The translations under genes were made by a program, and so were the position numbers. From Phenylobacterium sp. (lineage in GTDB: Bacteria; Pseudomonadota; Alphaproteobacteria; Caulobacterales; Caulobacteraceae), in assembly GCF_030693625.1 (NCBI RefSeq), contig NZ_JAUYAF010000032.1, positions 1 through 49,851 of the forward strand: DNA of 49,851 nucleotides, given 5' to 3'. This document shows positions 18,367-26,877 of the stretch, piece after piece. Numbering within the stretch: position 1 is the first letter of the stretch; each line of letters starts with the position of its first letter. The notes beneath the pieces are model-generated. The model saw only the letters and a list, made by a program, of their open reading frames with translations, was not told where the DNA came from and did no database searches.

Positions 18367-19301
18367 ACGGCATCGCCGCACCGATCGTCGCCTTCGAACC
18401 CGCGCCAACGCCTGATTTCGTAAGGGCGCGCCGCAAGGTGTCGGTGGTCATGGTCGTGTACATGACCGGTGCGGCCCTCGAGGAAAGTGTCGCCTGCGTT
18501 CTGGCCGATCCCGCGGTCGATGAGTTCGTCATCGTCGACAACGGTTCGACCCGCATGGAGGCGGCGCGCCTCAGCGACCTCGCCGAGCGGGACCGCCGCG
18601 TGGTTCTGATCAGCGGCCAGGGCAATGTGGGCTTCGCGCGCGGCGCAAACCTGGGGGCCCGGGCCGCCAGCGGCGAGGTGATCGTCTTCCTCAATCCCGA
18701 CGCCTTCCTGCAGCCGGGCTGCGTCACCGAACTGGTGCGCGCCATCGAGGGTCGTCCGGTCCCCTGCATCGTCGGCGGCCGAGTGCTGAACACCGATCGC
18801 ACGGAGCAGCGCGGCGCCCGCCGGGGTGACATCACCCCGATCAGCGCCCTGATGAGCCTTAGCCACCTCTCCAAGCGCGTTCCGGCCTGGAGCCGGTACG
18901 AAGTGCACTGGGAAAACGAAGCGCCCCCCGACTCGGTGGCCGCCATCCCCACAATCTCCGGCGCGTGCTTCGCCATGCGCCGTGAGGACTTCGACGCCGT
19001 CCAGGGCTTCGACGAGGGCTATTTCCTGCACGTCGAGGACGTGGACCTGTGCTGGCGCGTGCGCCGCGCCGGCGGCATCGTGCTGTTCCAACCGAAGGCC
19101 GAGGTGGTCCACCTGGGCCACACCAGCCACGCCAGCCCCATCAAGGTGGAATTCCACAAGGGCGTCGGCCTGGCCCGCTATTTCCGAAAGCGGGCGGAGA
19201 GCATCTCCGAGACGTTGCTGGCCTGGCTGCTCTCGCCGATCATCGTCTGCACCGCTGTCGCGCGCCCCGTCATGTGGCGCGTGCGCGGCCGCGCCACTTA
19301 G
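18363..19301 (+). CDS. Family 2 glycosyltransferase, rhamnosyltransferase-like
   Basis: A 312-residue GT-A protein. [10 protein letters not shown] at the N-terminus, VIVDNGSTR (nucleotide-sugar binding), FLNPDAFL (DXD-like) and [20 protein letters not shown] (catalytic acidic residues) mark it as GT2 of the WbbL/rhamnosyl type. A hydrophobic stretch near the C-terminus ([19 protein letters not shown]) suggests membrane association. It would transfer a sugar to a cell-surface polysaccharide or lipid; donor and acceptor are unknown. It is co-translated with thrS, a common but functionally unexplained pairing. Confidence 0.88.
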   Translation: MNGIAAPIVAFEPAPTPDFVRARRKVSVVMVVYMTGAALEESVACVLADPAVDEFVIVDNGSTRMEAARLSDLAERDRRVVLISGQGNVGFARGANLGARAASGEVIVFLNPDAFLQPGCVTELVRAIEGRPVPCIVGGRVLNTDRTEQRGARRGDITPISALMSLSHLSKRVPAWSRYEVHWENEAPPDSVAAIPTISGACFAMRREDFDAVQGFDEGYFLHVEDVDLCWRVRRAGGIVLFQPKAEVVHLGHTSHASPIKVEFHKGVGLARYFRKRAESISETLLAWLLSPIIVCTAVARPVMWRVRGRAT

Positions 19302-19307
19302 GGCTCC

Positions 19308-20207
19308 TCAGGCGGGGAACAGCCCCGCCCGCGCCACCGACGAGGTCGGCGGTTTTCCCAGCAGATCCGACACCCATCTGGCCGTGCTGATCAGGGCCGA
19401 CAGGTCGTAGCCGGTGGAGAATCCCGCCCGCTCCAGCATGTAGACCAGGTCCTCGGTGCCGATGTTCCCGGTGGCGTCCGGCGCAAAGGGACAGCCTCCC
19501 AGGCCGCCGCAGCTGGCGTCCAGGATATCGACGCCCGCCTCAACCCCGGCATAGGCGTTGGCCAGGCCGGTGTTGCGGGTGTCGTGGAAGTGCAGGCGCA
19601 GCTTCTTGGTCCCGATCACCGCCTTCACCGCCTCGACCCGGGCCCGCACGGTCCAGGGGTCGGCGACGCCGATGGTGTCGGCCAGGGCGATCTCGGCGAT
19701 GTTCAGGCTCGCGGCCTCGCGGGCCAGGGCCACCACCTGGTCCTGGCTGACCTCCCCGTCGAAGGGGCAGCCGAAGGCGACGGAGAAGGTGACGCTGATC
19801 GGCGGTCCGCCCTCGGCCTCCCGGCGCGCGGCGATGGCGGCAAGGGCCGCCATCTGCTCTGCGGCGCTTGCGCCCTGGTTGCGGATGCCGAAGCCGTCGG
19901 TGGCGCAGACCACCACGTTGGCCTCGTCGCAATTGGCGGCCACCGCCCGCTCCCAGCCCTTCATGTTCAGCACCAGGCCGATGCGGGACCGTCCGGCGGT
20001 GGTGGGCAGGCTCTCCATCACCTCCTCGGCGCCGGCCATCTGGGGCACGCGCTTTGGATTGACGAAGGACACGGTCTCCATCCGCCTGGCGCCGGCGGCC
20101 TCCAGCCGGGCGATGAAAGCCAGCTTCTGGTCGACATCCAGAAGGGCCTTCTCGTTCTGAAGGCCGTCGCGCGGGCCGACCTCGACGATCTCTATGAAGC
20201 GGCTCAT
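19308..20207 (-). CDS. Hydroxymethylglutaryl-CoA lyase
   Basis: A 299-residue TIM-barrel enzyme of the HMGL-like family that cleaves HMG-CoA to acetoacetate and acetyl-CoA in leucine breakdown. VGPRDGLQNE (substrate-binding Arg/Asp), LHFHDTRNTG (metal His) and the signature GGLGGCPFAPDATGN with the catalytic Cys are intact. A very long open frame extends upstream to 21173, but it is antisense-like shadow of the transferase gene; ATG at 20207 fits the family and overlaps the upstream stop as ATGA. The acetoacetate could feed the PHB branch at 24-27 kb, which is an inference. Confidence 0.93.
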   Translation of the reverse strand: MSRFIEIVEVGPRDGLQNEKALLDVDQKLAFIARLEAAGARRMETVSFVNPKRVPQMAGAEEVMESLPTTAGRSRIGLVLNMKGWERAVAANCDEANVVVCATDGFGIRNQGASAAEQMAALAAIAARREAEGGPPISVTFSVAFGCPFDGEVSQDQVVALAREAASLNIAEIALADTIGVADPWTVRARVEAVKAVIGTKKLRLHFHDTRNTGLANAYAGVEAGVDILDASCGGLGGCPFAPDATGNIGTEDLVYMLERAGFSTGYDLSALISTARWVSDLLGKPPTSSVARAGLFPA

Positions 20208-21883
20208 GGCGCGGCCTCCGGGGGCGTGGGCGGCGGGGCGTAGATGCGCAGGGTGGTCTCGTCGCCGTTGGAATAGTCCAGGCCGCTGACTTCGCCGATC
20301 TGGCGCGGTTTCAGCCCGCGCGCCTTGATGGCGGCGTCGAAGGCCTTCTGCTCGCGGCTCTCCACCACGGCGGGGCGGTTGTCGGCCAGGGCCTCGGCGG
20401 CCTGGTCGGGGCCGCCCAGGTCGGTGGGGGTGCCCAGGGCGAAGACCAGGCTGGGCTCGGCATAGCCGGCCACCGCGACCGGCGCGGGCGCGATCCCCTG
20501 GCGGGGCAGCAGGCGGGCCGCGGCCAGGGCATGCTCGGTGCGTTGCGAGATCCACAGCGGCTCCAGCCGGGGCGCGAAGGCGGCCGCCAGGGCGGTGTGG
20601 CCCAGGATGCCCAGGCCGCAGGCGGTAACCAGGGCGGTGGCCGCCTGGCCGCGCATCAGCAGGTAGGCGCCGGCCAGCCCCGCCGCCGCCAGCAGGGCGC
20701 CGGTGACCAGGGCCGCGGGGAGGTCGGAGGCGTCGCCGTACTCGGCCATCAGATAGCCCACGCCGACCGCCAGGAGCAGGCCCACCAGGGCCGACAGGCC
20801 GGCGCCGGCCCAGCGCACGCGGCCGCCCAGGGTCTCGCGCAAAGCGGCCGCAGCCAGCCAGGCCAGGGCGCCATAGGTGGGCAAGGTGTAGTGGACCAGC
20901 TTGGTGGGGGTCAGCTCGAAGACCAGGAAGGCCGGAACCAGCCAGGCCAGTGCGAATCGCACGCCCGGCTCGGCGCGGTTGCGCCAGCCGAACACCAGGG
21001 CCGCGGGCAGCAGCAGGGCGGCCGGGAAGAACAGCAGCGGGGTCGCCAGGGTGTGATAGCCGGGGGGCGCGCCGTGGCTCTCCTGGCCGCCCGCCAGCTT
21101 GGGCGCCAGATCGCCCACCACCGCAGCGCTCCAGAATCCGCCGTCGGTGGCGACCGTCACCGCCCAGGCCCACGGTCCGATGACCGCGGCGAACAGGATC
21201 AGGCCCCAGCTCCAGCCCAGGCGCTTCAGCCAGGGCGCCTTACGGTCCCAGATCCAGAGGGTCGCGGCGGTGAGGGCCACCACCATCAGTCCGACCGGCC
21301 CCTTCACCAGCACGGCCACTGAGAGGCCCAGCCAGAACAGCAGCCGCGTCAGCCGTCCGGCCGGCGCGCCGTTGAGGCTGCCGGCATAGATCCGCCCCAG
21401 GGCGGCCAAGGCCAGGGTGGTGGTTCCCGCCAGCACCGCGTCTGTCTTGGCGATGAAGGCTTCGGAGGACAACAGCAGGGTTGAGGCGAAGAGGCCCCCC
21501 GCCAGCAGGCCGGTGGGCCCGCCGAAGAACACCGCGGCGCCCCAGGCGCAGGCCGCGGCCGCCAGCATCGCTCCGAGGAGCGAGGGAATCCGGTAGGCCC
21601 AGATGTCCCGCGCCTCGGATTGAGACAGCAGGGCCACCGATCCAGCCTGCATCCAGTAGATTCCCACAGGCTTCTTGAACCGGGGCTCATCCTGGAAGCG
21701 GATCACCACGAAGTCGCCGGTCTCCAGCATCTGGGCTGTCGCCTGGGCGAAGCGTGATTCGTCGCGATCCAGCGGCGGCACGGCGAAGACGCCGGGCAGG
21801 CCTGCCAGGAAGGCGATCAGGGCGGCCAGGGCCGGCCCACGCCAACCCCGGCTCCAACGTTCGATGAAGCCGTCCAGAGTCAT
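20204..21883 (-). CDS. ArnT-like polyprenyl-phosphate-sugar glycosyltransferase (GT39/GT83 type)
   Basis: A 559-residue polytopic membrane protein with about 12 hydrophobic segments. The first periplasmic loop has LDRDESRFAQATAQML, the acidic catalytic motif of the PMT/ArnT superfamily, and FKKPVGIYWMQAG also matches. It would transfer a sugar from an undecaprenyl-phosphate carrier to lipid A or another envelope acceptor on the periplasmic side. The divergent gene at 21940 encodes the kind of enzyme that makes such a donor. The acceptor and sugar are unknown. Confidence 0.86.
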   Translation of the reverse strand: MTLDGFIERWSRGWRGPALAALIAFLAGLPGVFAVPPLDRDESRFAQATAQMLETGDFVVIRFQDEPRFKKPVGIYWMQAGSVALLSQSEARDIWAYRIPSLLGAMLAAAACAWGAAVFFGGPTGLLAGGLFASTLLLSSEAFIAKTDAVLAGTTTLALAALGRIYAGSLNGAPAGRLTRLLFWLGLSVAVLVKGPVGLMVVALTAATLWIWDRKAPWLKRLGWSWGLILFAAVIGPWAWAVTVATDGGFWSAAVVGDLAPKLAGGQESHGAPPGYHTLATPLLFFPAALLLPAALVFGWRNRAEPGVRFALAWLVPAFLVFELTPTKLVHYTLPTYGALAWLAAAALRETLGGRVRWAGAGLSALVGLLLAVGVGYLMAEYGDASDLPAALVTGALLAAAGLAGAYLLMRGQAATALVTACGLGILGHTALAAAFAPRLEPLWISQRTEHALAAARLLPRQGIAPAPVAVAGYAEPSLVFALGTPTDLGGPDQAAEALADNRPAVVESREQKAFDAAIKARGLKPRQIGEVSGLDYSNGDETTLRIYAPPPTPPEAAP

Positions 21884-21939
21884 GAGCGCTTGAATAGCAC
21901 GATCCTTCCAGGCGCCGACTTTTCCGGTAAGGAGAGGAC

Positions 21940-22677
21940 ATGGCCATATCCGCAGCCTCAGCGCCCGACATCTCCGTGGTGGTTCCCGTCTTTGACGAGG
22001 AGGGGGCCGCGCCCGGCCTGGCGCGGGAGATCGCCGCCGCCTTCGAGGGCCGCAACTACGAGATGGTCTTTGTCGACGACCGCTCGCGGGACGCCACCGT
22101 GGCCGCGCTCACCGCCCTGAAGACCGAGCTGCCCCAACTCCGCGTCCTCAGCCACCGCTCCAATTCCGGTCAGAGCCGCGCGATCCGCACCGGTGTCCTG
22201 GCGGCGCGCGGGGCCATCATCGTCACCCTGGACGGCGATGGGCAGAATGATCCCGCCGACGGCCCCAAGCTGGTGGACGCCCTGCTCGCCGGTCCGGCCG
22301 ACCTCGCCCTGGTGGGCGGCGAACGGGTCAAGCGCCAGGACAGCCAGGCCAAGAAGATCGCCTCGAAGTTCGGCAACGGCGTCCGCAAGCGTCTGCTGAA
22401 GGACACCGCCAACGACACCGGTTGCGGGCTGAAGGCCTTTCGCCGAGAAGCCTTCCTGCGGCTGCCCTATTTCGATCACATCCACCGCTACATCCCGGCC
22501 CTGATGATCCGCGAGGGTTACCAGGTGGATTTCCGGCCGGTGAACCACCGCCACCGCCAGACCGGCGCGTCGAAATACACCAACTTCGGCCGGTTGATGG
22601 CCTCGGTCTCCGACCTGTTTGGGGTGATGTGGCTGCAGACCCGGTCGCGCAATCCGGGCGGGGCCGACGAGGTCTAG
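21940..22677 (+). CDS. Polyprenyl-phosphate glycosyltransferase (DPM1/GtrB-like GT2)
   Basis: A 245-residue GT2 enzyme. SVVVPVFDEEGAAPGLARE, VFVDDRSRDATV, LDGDGQNDPADG (DXD) and the conserved DTGCGLKAFRREAF are typical of dolichol/undecaprenyl-phosphate mannosyl- or glucosyltransferases. It has no C-terminal transmembrane pair, so it is of the soluble DPM1 type. It likely loads a sugar onto undecaprenyl phosphate for the divergent ArnT-like enzyme (57 bp apart). An aaggagagg Shine-Dalgarno precedes the ATG. Confidence 0.88.
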   Translation: MAISAASAPDISVVVPVFDEEGAAPGLAREIAAAFEGRNYEMVFVDDRSRDATVAALTALKTELPQLRVLSHRSNSGQSRAIRTGVLAARGAIIVTLDGDGQNDPADGPKLVDALLAGPADLALVGGERVKRQDSQAKKIASKFGNGVRKRLLKDTANDTGCGLKAFRREAFLRLPYFDHIHRYIPALMIREGYQVDFRPVNHRHRQTGASKYTNFGRLMASVSDLFGVMWLQTRSRNPGGADEV

Positions 22678-22768
22678 CCACCCCAGCCAGGTGAACCATC
22701 TTTGCGGGCGCCGCCAAGTCGGCTAACCCTGGTGTATCGCCGGGGGGCCGGCCAAGGGGGTTTCCGCG

Positions 22769-23197
22769 ATGTTCGCCGCGTTTCCGCTGCTGCTGCTGCC
22801 GGTGCTGGTCTACAATCTGATTGCGCTCACCTTGACCGGGGGGTTCTCGGCCTTCGACGCCTCGACGCGGATGAACGAGGAACTCTTCGTCATCCAGATG
22901 ACCTCGCGGGCCGCCTGGCCGGTGAGTCTGGGCGACCTCTTGCTGGCCGCGGCCCTGGTGGTGCTGTTCATCGAGCTGCTGAAATCGACCACCAGCCGGC
23001 GGATCGCCATCGTCAATCACTCCCTGTCGATGATCCTGTTCATCGTCTGCCTGGTGGAATTCCTGCTGGCGCCGGCCTTTGCGACCTCCACCTTCTTCCT
23101 GTTGACGATCATGGTGCTGCTGGACGTGCTCGCCGGCTTCATCGTCACCATCGTCTCGGCCCGCCGGGACGTGGACTTCAACCCCGACGCCATCTGA
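22769..23197 (+). CDS. Small integral membrane protein, function unknown
   Basis: A 142-residue protein with four hydrophobic stretches (about 2-24, 54-72, 82-103 and 105-130). I recognise no domain. The segment FDASTRMNEELFVIQMTS between the first two helices is polar and ends in an amphipathic pattern. It has a normal start (a clear ATG at 22769 with gggggtt-like leader) and codon use like its neighbours, so it is likely real. It follows the polyprenyl-phosphate glycosyltransferase by 91 bp and might be co-transcribed. Confidence 0.75.
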   Translation: MFAAFPLLLLPVLVYNLIALTLTGGFSAFDASTRMNEELFVIQMTSRAAWPVSLGDLLLAAALVVLFIELLKSTTSRRIAIVNHSLSMILFIVCLVEFLLAPAFATSTFFLLTIMVLLDVLAGFIVTIVSARRDVDFNPDAI

Positions 23198-23203
23198 TCA
23201 GAT

Positions 23204-23269
23204 CTAGGTGAGGGCCGTGAAGATCAGGGCCACCACGGCGACGTCGAACATGCGGATAATTGCGAACAT
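23204..23269 (-). CDS. Candidate 21-residue membrane microprotein
   Basis: The reverse strand encodes MFAIIRMFDVAVVALIFTAL plus one Thr before TAG. This forms a single short hydrophobic helix with a charged N-terminal third, in an otherwise gene-free gap. The ribosome site is weak (a G-rich run just upstream). Chance occurrence is quite possible at this length; conservation would decide. Confidence 0.28.
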   Translation of the reverse strand: MFAIIRMFDVAVVALIFTALT

Positions 23270-23335
23270 GGGGCGCCCCGTTGGGATGGTTACCCAATCG
23301 TTCAAGCAAGACCGGCGCCAGAGCCGGGGGGGCTG

Positions 23336-23644
23336 ATGGCCCTCTTCTTCGACGCGGCCTGGTTCGACGCGCAGCTGGCCGAACGCGGCCTCTCAAGGCG
23401 CGTGATGGCCGCCGCCGCGGGGATGAGCGAGGCCGATCTCACCCTGGTGTTCAAGGATCAGCGGGAGCTGTCGGCGGGCGAGGTGGCGGCCTTCGCCGAA
23501 CTGCTGGGCCTCGCTGCGGCTGAGATCGCCCGGCAGGCGGGGGTGTCCACGCCGGTCCCCGGCGGCGGGCCAGAGGCGCGGATCACGGCGCTGGAACGGC
23601 GGGTGGCGGCGCTCGAATCCGAGTTGGCCCGGCTTAGACGCTAG
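23336..23644 (+). CDS. Small HTH protein with C-terminal coiled coil
   Basis: A 102-residue protein. Residues about 10-65 look like an XRE/Cro-type helix-turn-helix (MAAAAGMSEADLTLVFKDQR followed by LSAGEVAAFAELLGL, where candidate operons bind a recognition helix). Residues 78-102 form a heptad coiled coil (ITALERRVAALESELARLRR) that would dimerise it. It could be a small transcriptional regulator, but no target is apparent. Its stop shares CTAG with the convergent 110-residue gene. Confidence 0.7.
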   Translation: MALFFDAAWFDAQLAERGLSRRVMAAAAGMSEADLTLVFKDQRELSAGEVAAFAELLGLAAAEIARQAGVSTPVPGGGPEARITALERRVAALESELARLRR

Positions 23645-23973
23645 ATTTCGGTCTTGCCGATGGAGCCCTTGCGGGTGCGGCGGTCAGCCTTGCCGGACCA
23701 TTCGGTGGCCCCATAGACATTTCTTGCCGCGCCGAGCGTCTCGGGTCCGCCGCGCAGACCGCGGCGTTGGCCGTCCTGGCCCATGAGCTGGGCGCTGAAC
23801 ACGCTGGCGCCCTCGGCCGAGCGGTCGGGAATCGGACGCACCGGCTCGCCCGCGACGATCGCCGGGACGCTGCGGTCCTCGTTGTCGTGGATATCCTCGG
23901 AGTCGTCCGTCCGCGCCCGTTGGGCCCGGCGGGCCTGGGCGGCTCTGCGAATGGGGTCGATCGGCGAGGTCAT
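23641..23973 (-). CDS. Hypothetical polar protein, 110 residues
   Basis: No domain is recognised. The protein is hydrophilic: a basic N-terminus (IRRAAQARRAQRARTDD), an acidic patch, then FSAQLMGQDGQRRGLRGGPE and a C-terminal ARNVYGATEWSGKADRRTRKG that looks conserved-like (aromatic and charged). It is probably cytoplasmic. It shares its stop CTAG with the HTH gene and is followed on the other side by phaR. Confidence 0.7.
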   Translation of the reverse strand: MTSPIDPIRRAAQARRAQRARTDDSEDIHDNEDRSVPAIVAGEPVRPIPDRSAEGASVFSAQLMGQDGQRRGLRGGPETLGAARNVYGATEWSGKADRRTRKGSIGKTEI

Positions 23974-24016
23974 GACGACCTGATCCTGACCCCGCCTTCG
24001 TTAAAAAACTGGAGCG

Positions 24017-24634
24017 TCAGGTTTTCGAGATCAGTTTCTCGATCTGGGCCTGCATCTCCTCCATGCGCCGCTTCATCTCGTCCAGGGCCGCGTCGGCCGC
24101 CGGAGCGGGGGCGGGTTCGGGCGGCCGCTGGGCCGCCGTGGGTTCGTCGGTGCGGGTGTAGGCGAAGGGCGAGAACATCTTCATCGCCCGGTCGAACAGG
24201 GCCAGGTTCTGGCGGATCTGGTCGTCATAGACCCCGATGCCGGCGCCTTGGCCGAGGGTCGAGAACTGGGTGCGCATCCGCTCCTGCTGCTCGGCGAAGG
24301 TCGAGAGCGACAGTTCCAGATAGGACGGCAGGAAGGCCTGCATGGAGTTGCCGTAGAAGCCGATCAGCTGGCGCAGGAACTGGATCGGCAGCAAATTCTG
24401 CCCCTCGCGCCCTTCCTCTTCCACGATGATCTGGGTGAGCACCGAGCGGGTGATGTCCTCGTTGGACTTGGCGTCATAGACCACGAAGTGGACGCCCTGC
24501 TTGACCATGTCGGCCAGGTGCTCGAGCGTCACATAGGAGCTCGACGCGGTGTTGTAGAGCCGCCGGTTGGCGTACTTCTTGATGACCACGCGGTCTTCGT
24601 TGGACTTGCCGCTGTTACCCTGAGCGTCCGCCAT
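24017..24634 (-). CDS. phaR: Polyhydroxyalkanoate synthesis repressor PhaR
   Basis: A 205-residue regulator. The N-terminal PHB_acc_N DNA-binding domain (about 17-75, with IKKYANRRLYNTASSSYVT) is followed by two PHB_acc repeats (about 80-150; FLRQLIGFYGNSMQAFLPSYLE) that bind PHB granules. A Pro/Ala linker and a C-terminal coiled coil (ALDEMKRRMEEMQAQIEKLI) follow. In the family, PhaR represses phasin and pha genes until it is titrated onto nascent PHB. It is divergent from phaA across 176 bp, fitting autoregulation plus control of phaAB. Confidence 0.95.
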   Translation of the reverse strand: MADAQGNSGKSNEDRVVIKKYANRRLYNTASSSYVTLEHLADMVKQGVHFVVYDAKSNEDITRSVLTQIIVEEEGREGQNLLPIQFLRQLIGFYGNSMQAFLPSYLELSLSTFAEQQERMRTQFSTLGQGAGIGVYDDQIRQNLALFDRAMKMFSPFAYTRTDEPTAAQRPPEPAPAPAADAALDEMKRRMEEMQAQIEKLISKT

Positions 24635-24786
24635 CCCAAATCCTTCTTTGAACCCGCCCCCCGCGGCGCGCCCCTATCTTGCGGCGCAGTATCGCGGATG
24701 CGAGCGCGTTCGCAAAGCGCGCTGCGGTGGAACGCGAACGATTTCACCCCCTTGCTCATTCGGGAGCGGTTCTCGATAGATAGAGG

Positions 24787-24800
24787 TTCAAGCGCTTGAA
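24787..24800. promoter_or_regulatory. 14-bp perfect palindrome at the phaA ribosome site
   Basis: ttcaagcgcttgaa is self-complementary over 14 bp, ends within the aaggag Shine-Dalgarno of phaA and lies 10 bp before its ATG. A site here would block transcription or translation starts. A TetR-type or PhaR operator is possible; which protein binds is not shown by the sequence. Confidence 0.45.
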
Positions 24801-24810
24801 GGAGCCCGCC

Positions 24811-25986
24811 ATGTCCGACGTCGTCATCGTCTCGGCCGCCCGCACCCCGGTCGGATCGTTTAATGGGGCGCTCGCCGCTCTTCCGGCGCATGAACTGGGC
24901 AAGATCGCCATCCAGGCCGCCATCGAGCGCGCCGGCATCACCGCCGCCGATGTCGAGGAGGTGATCATGGGCCAGGTGCTGCAGGCCGGCGCCGGCCAGG
25001 GCCCCGCCCGCCAGGCCTCCATCAACGCCGGCATCCCGCAGGAAAGCCCCGCCTGGAGCCTAAACCAGCTCTGCGGCTCGGGCCTGCGCGCCGTGGCTCT
25101 GGGCGCCCAGCAGATCGCCGACGGCTCGGCCGGCATCGTCATCGCCGGCGGCCAGGAGAGCATGAGCCAGTCGCCGCACGCCTCGCAGCTGCGCACCGGC
25201 ACGAAGATGGGGGACACCACCTTCGTCGACACCATGATCAAGGATGGTTTGCTGGACGCCTTCCACGGCTACCACATGGGCCAGACGGCCGAGAACATCG
25301 CCTCGCGCTGGCAGATCACCCGGGCCGAGCAGGATGAGTTCGCCGTCGCCAGCCAGAACAAGGCCGAGGCCGCCCAGAAGGCCGGCCGGTTCGCCGGCGA
25401 GATCGCGCCGGTCACCATCAAGGGGCGCAAGGGCGACACCATTGTCGACCAGGACGAATACATCCGCCACGGCGCCACCCTCGACAGCGTCTCGGGCCTG
25501 CGTCCGGCCTTCAACAAGGAAGGTTCGGTCACCGCGGCCAACGCCTCGGGCCTCAATGACGGCGCCGCGGCCCTGGTGCTGATGAGCGCCGAAGAAGCCA
25601 AGAAGCGCGGCCTGAAGCCCCTGGCCCGAATCGCCTCCTGGGCGTCGGCCGGCGTCGATCCCGAGATCATGGGCACGGGCCCGATCCCCGCCAGCCGCAA
25701 GGCCCTGGAAAAGGCCGGCTGGTCGGTGGGCGACCTTGACCTCATCGAGTCCAACGAGGCCTTCGCCGCCCAGTCGATCTGCGTGGTCCGCGACCTGGGT
25801 CTCGATCCGGCGAAGGTGAACGTCAACGGCGGCGCCATCGCCATCGGCCACCCCATCGGCGCCTCGGGCGCCCGCATCCTGACCACCCTGCTGCACGAGA
25901 TGAAGCGGTCGGGGGCCAAGAAGGGCCTGGCGACGCTGTGCGTCGGCGGCGGGATGGGCGTGGCCATGTGCGTCGAGCAAGTCTAG
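24811..25986 (+). CDS. phaA: Acetyl-CoA C-acetyltransferase (beta-ketothiolase)
   Basis: A 391-residue thiolase condensing two acetyl-CoA to acetoacetyl-CoA, the first step of PHB synthesis. The acylated Cys is in [10 protein letters not shown] (about residue 89). The C-terminal catalytic pair is in [16 protein letters not shown] (His) and [10 protein letters not shown] (Cys). The frame starts at 24796 with TTG, but ATG at 24811 with aaggag 8 nt upstream is the proper start. It lies 64 bp before phaB in the same direction. Confidence 0.96.
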   Translation: MSDVVIVSAARTPVGSFNGALAALPAHELGKIAIQAAIERAGITAADVEEVIMGQVLQAGAGQGPARQASINAGIPQESPAWSLNQLCGSGLRAVALGAQQIADGSAGIVIAGGQESMSQSPHASQLRTGTKMGDTTFVDTMIKDGLLDAFHGYHMGQTAENIASRWQITRAEQDEFAVASQNKAEAAQKAGRFAGEIAPVTIKGRKGDTIVDQDEYIRHGATLDSVSGLRPAFNKEGSVTAANASGLNDGAAALVLMSAEEAKKRGLKPLARIASWASAGVDPEIMGTGPIPASRKALEKAGWSVGDLDLIESNEAFAAQSICVVRDLGLDPAKVNVNGGAIAIGHPIGASGARILTTLLHEMKRSGAKKGLATLCVGGGMGVAMCVEQV

Positions 25987-26050
25987 CCATTCACGCAATA
26001 CCCAACGCCGGAGCAACCGGCGCGGGAACCGATTTTAGGGAGAAACGGGA

Positions 26051-26776
26051 ATGGCGAGAGTCGCATTTGTCACGGGCGGAACCCGGGGCATCGGCCGGGC
26101 GATCTGTGAGCGCCTGAAGGCCGACGGCATGAGTGTCGCGGCTGGCTACTCCGGGAACGAGGAGGCCGCCGCCGCCTGCGCCAAGGAACTGGGCGTCATG
26201 GTGGTCAAGGGCAATGTCGGAAGCTTCGAGGACTGCGAGCGGGCGGTGAACCTGGTGACGGCCGAGCTGGGCCCCATCGACGTGCTGGTCAACAACGCCG
26301 GCATCACCCGCGACGGCGTCTTCCACAAGATGAAGCCCGAGCAGTGGTCCGAGGTCATCCGGGTCAATATGGATAGCGTCTTCAACATGACCCGCCACGT
26401 GATCGAGGGCATGCGCGAGCGCGAGTGGGGCCGGATCATCAACATCTCGTCGATCAATGGCCAGAAGGGCCAGATGGGCCAGACCAACTACTCCGCCGCC
26501 AAGGCCGGGGTCATCGGCTTCACCAAGGCTCTGGCCCTGGAGAACGCCCGCAAGGGGGTGACGGTCAACGCCATCGCGCCGGGCTATATCGACACCGAGA
26601 TGGTGCAGGCGGTGCCCGAGAACGTGCTGGCCTCGATCATCAGCCAGATCCCGGTGGGCCGGCTGGGCAAGGGCGAGGAGATCGCCGACATGGTGGCCTT
26701 CCTGGCGGGCGAGCATGCCGGCTACGTCACCGGCTCGACCCTCTCGCTCAACGGCGGTCAGTACATGGCGGGGTAG
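26051..26776 (+). CDS. phaB: Acetoacetyl-CoA reductase (NADPH), short-chain dehydrogenase
   Basis: A 241-residue SDR that reduces acetoacetyl-CoA to (R)-3-hydroxybutyryl-CoA for PHB polymerisation. It has the TGGTRGIG nucleotide motif, NNAG, the catalytic Ser (ISSINGQKG), YSAAK (Tyr/Lys), and the family-specific FHKMKPEQWSEVI. A gggag Shine-Dalgarno precedes the ATG. No PHB synthase (phaC) lies in the window. Confidence 0.96.
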   Translation: MARVAFVTGGTRGIGRAICERLKADGMSVAAGYSGNEEAAAACAKELGVMVVKGNVGSFEDCERAVNLVTAELGPIDVLVNNAGITRDGVFHKMKPEQWSEVIRVNMDSVFNMTRHVIEGMREREWGRIINISSINGQKGQMGQTNYSAAKAGVIGFTKALALENARKGVTVNAIAPGYIDTEMVQAVPENVLASIISQIPVGRLGKGEEIADMVAFLAGEHAGYVTGSTLSLNGGQYMAG

Positions 26777-26877
26777 GGCGCCCGCGCCACACCCCGGGGA
26801 TCAAGGCGTGTGAAGCTTGAGCCTAGGCCTATTGGCGTCCAAAAAGCGCCCCACTCGTCGAGCATCACACCCCCCTG

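Noticed and set aside
19308..21173. HMG-CoA lyase with a 320-residue N-terminal extension
   Set aside because: The extension is the out-of-frame shadow of the membrane transferase gene; the family begins at 20207.
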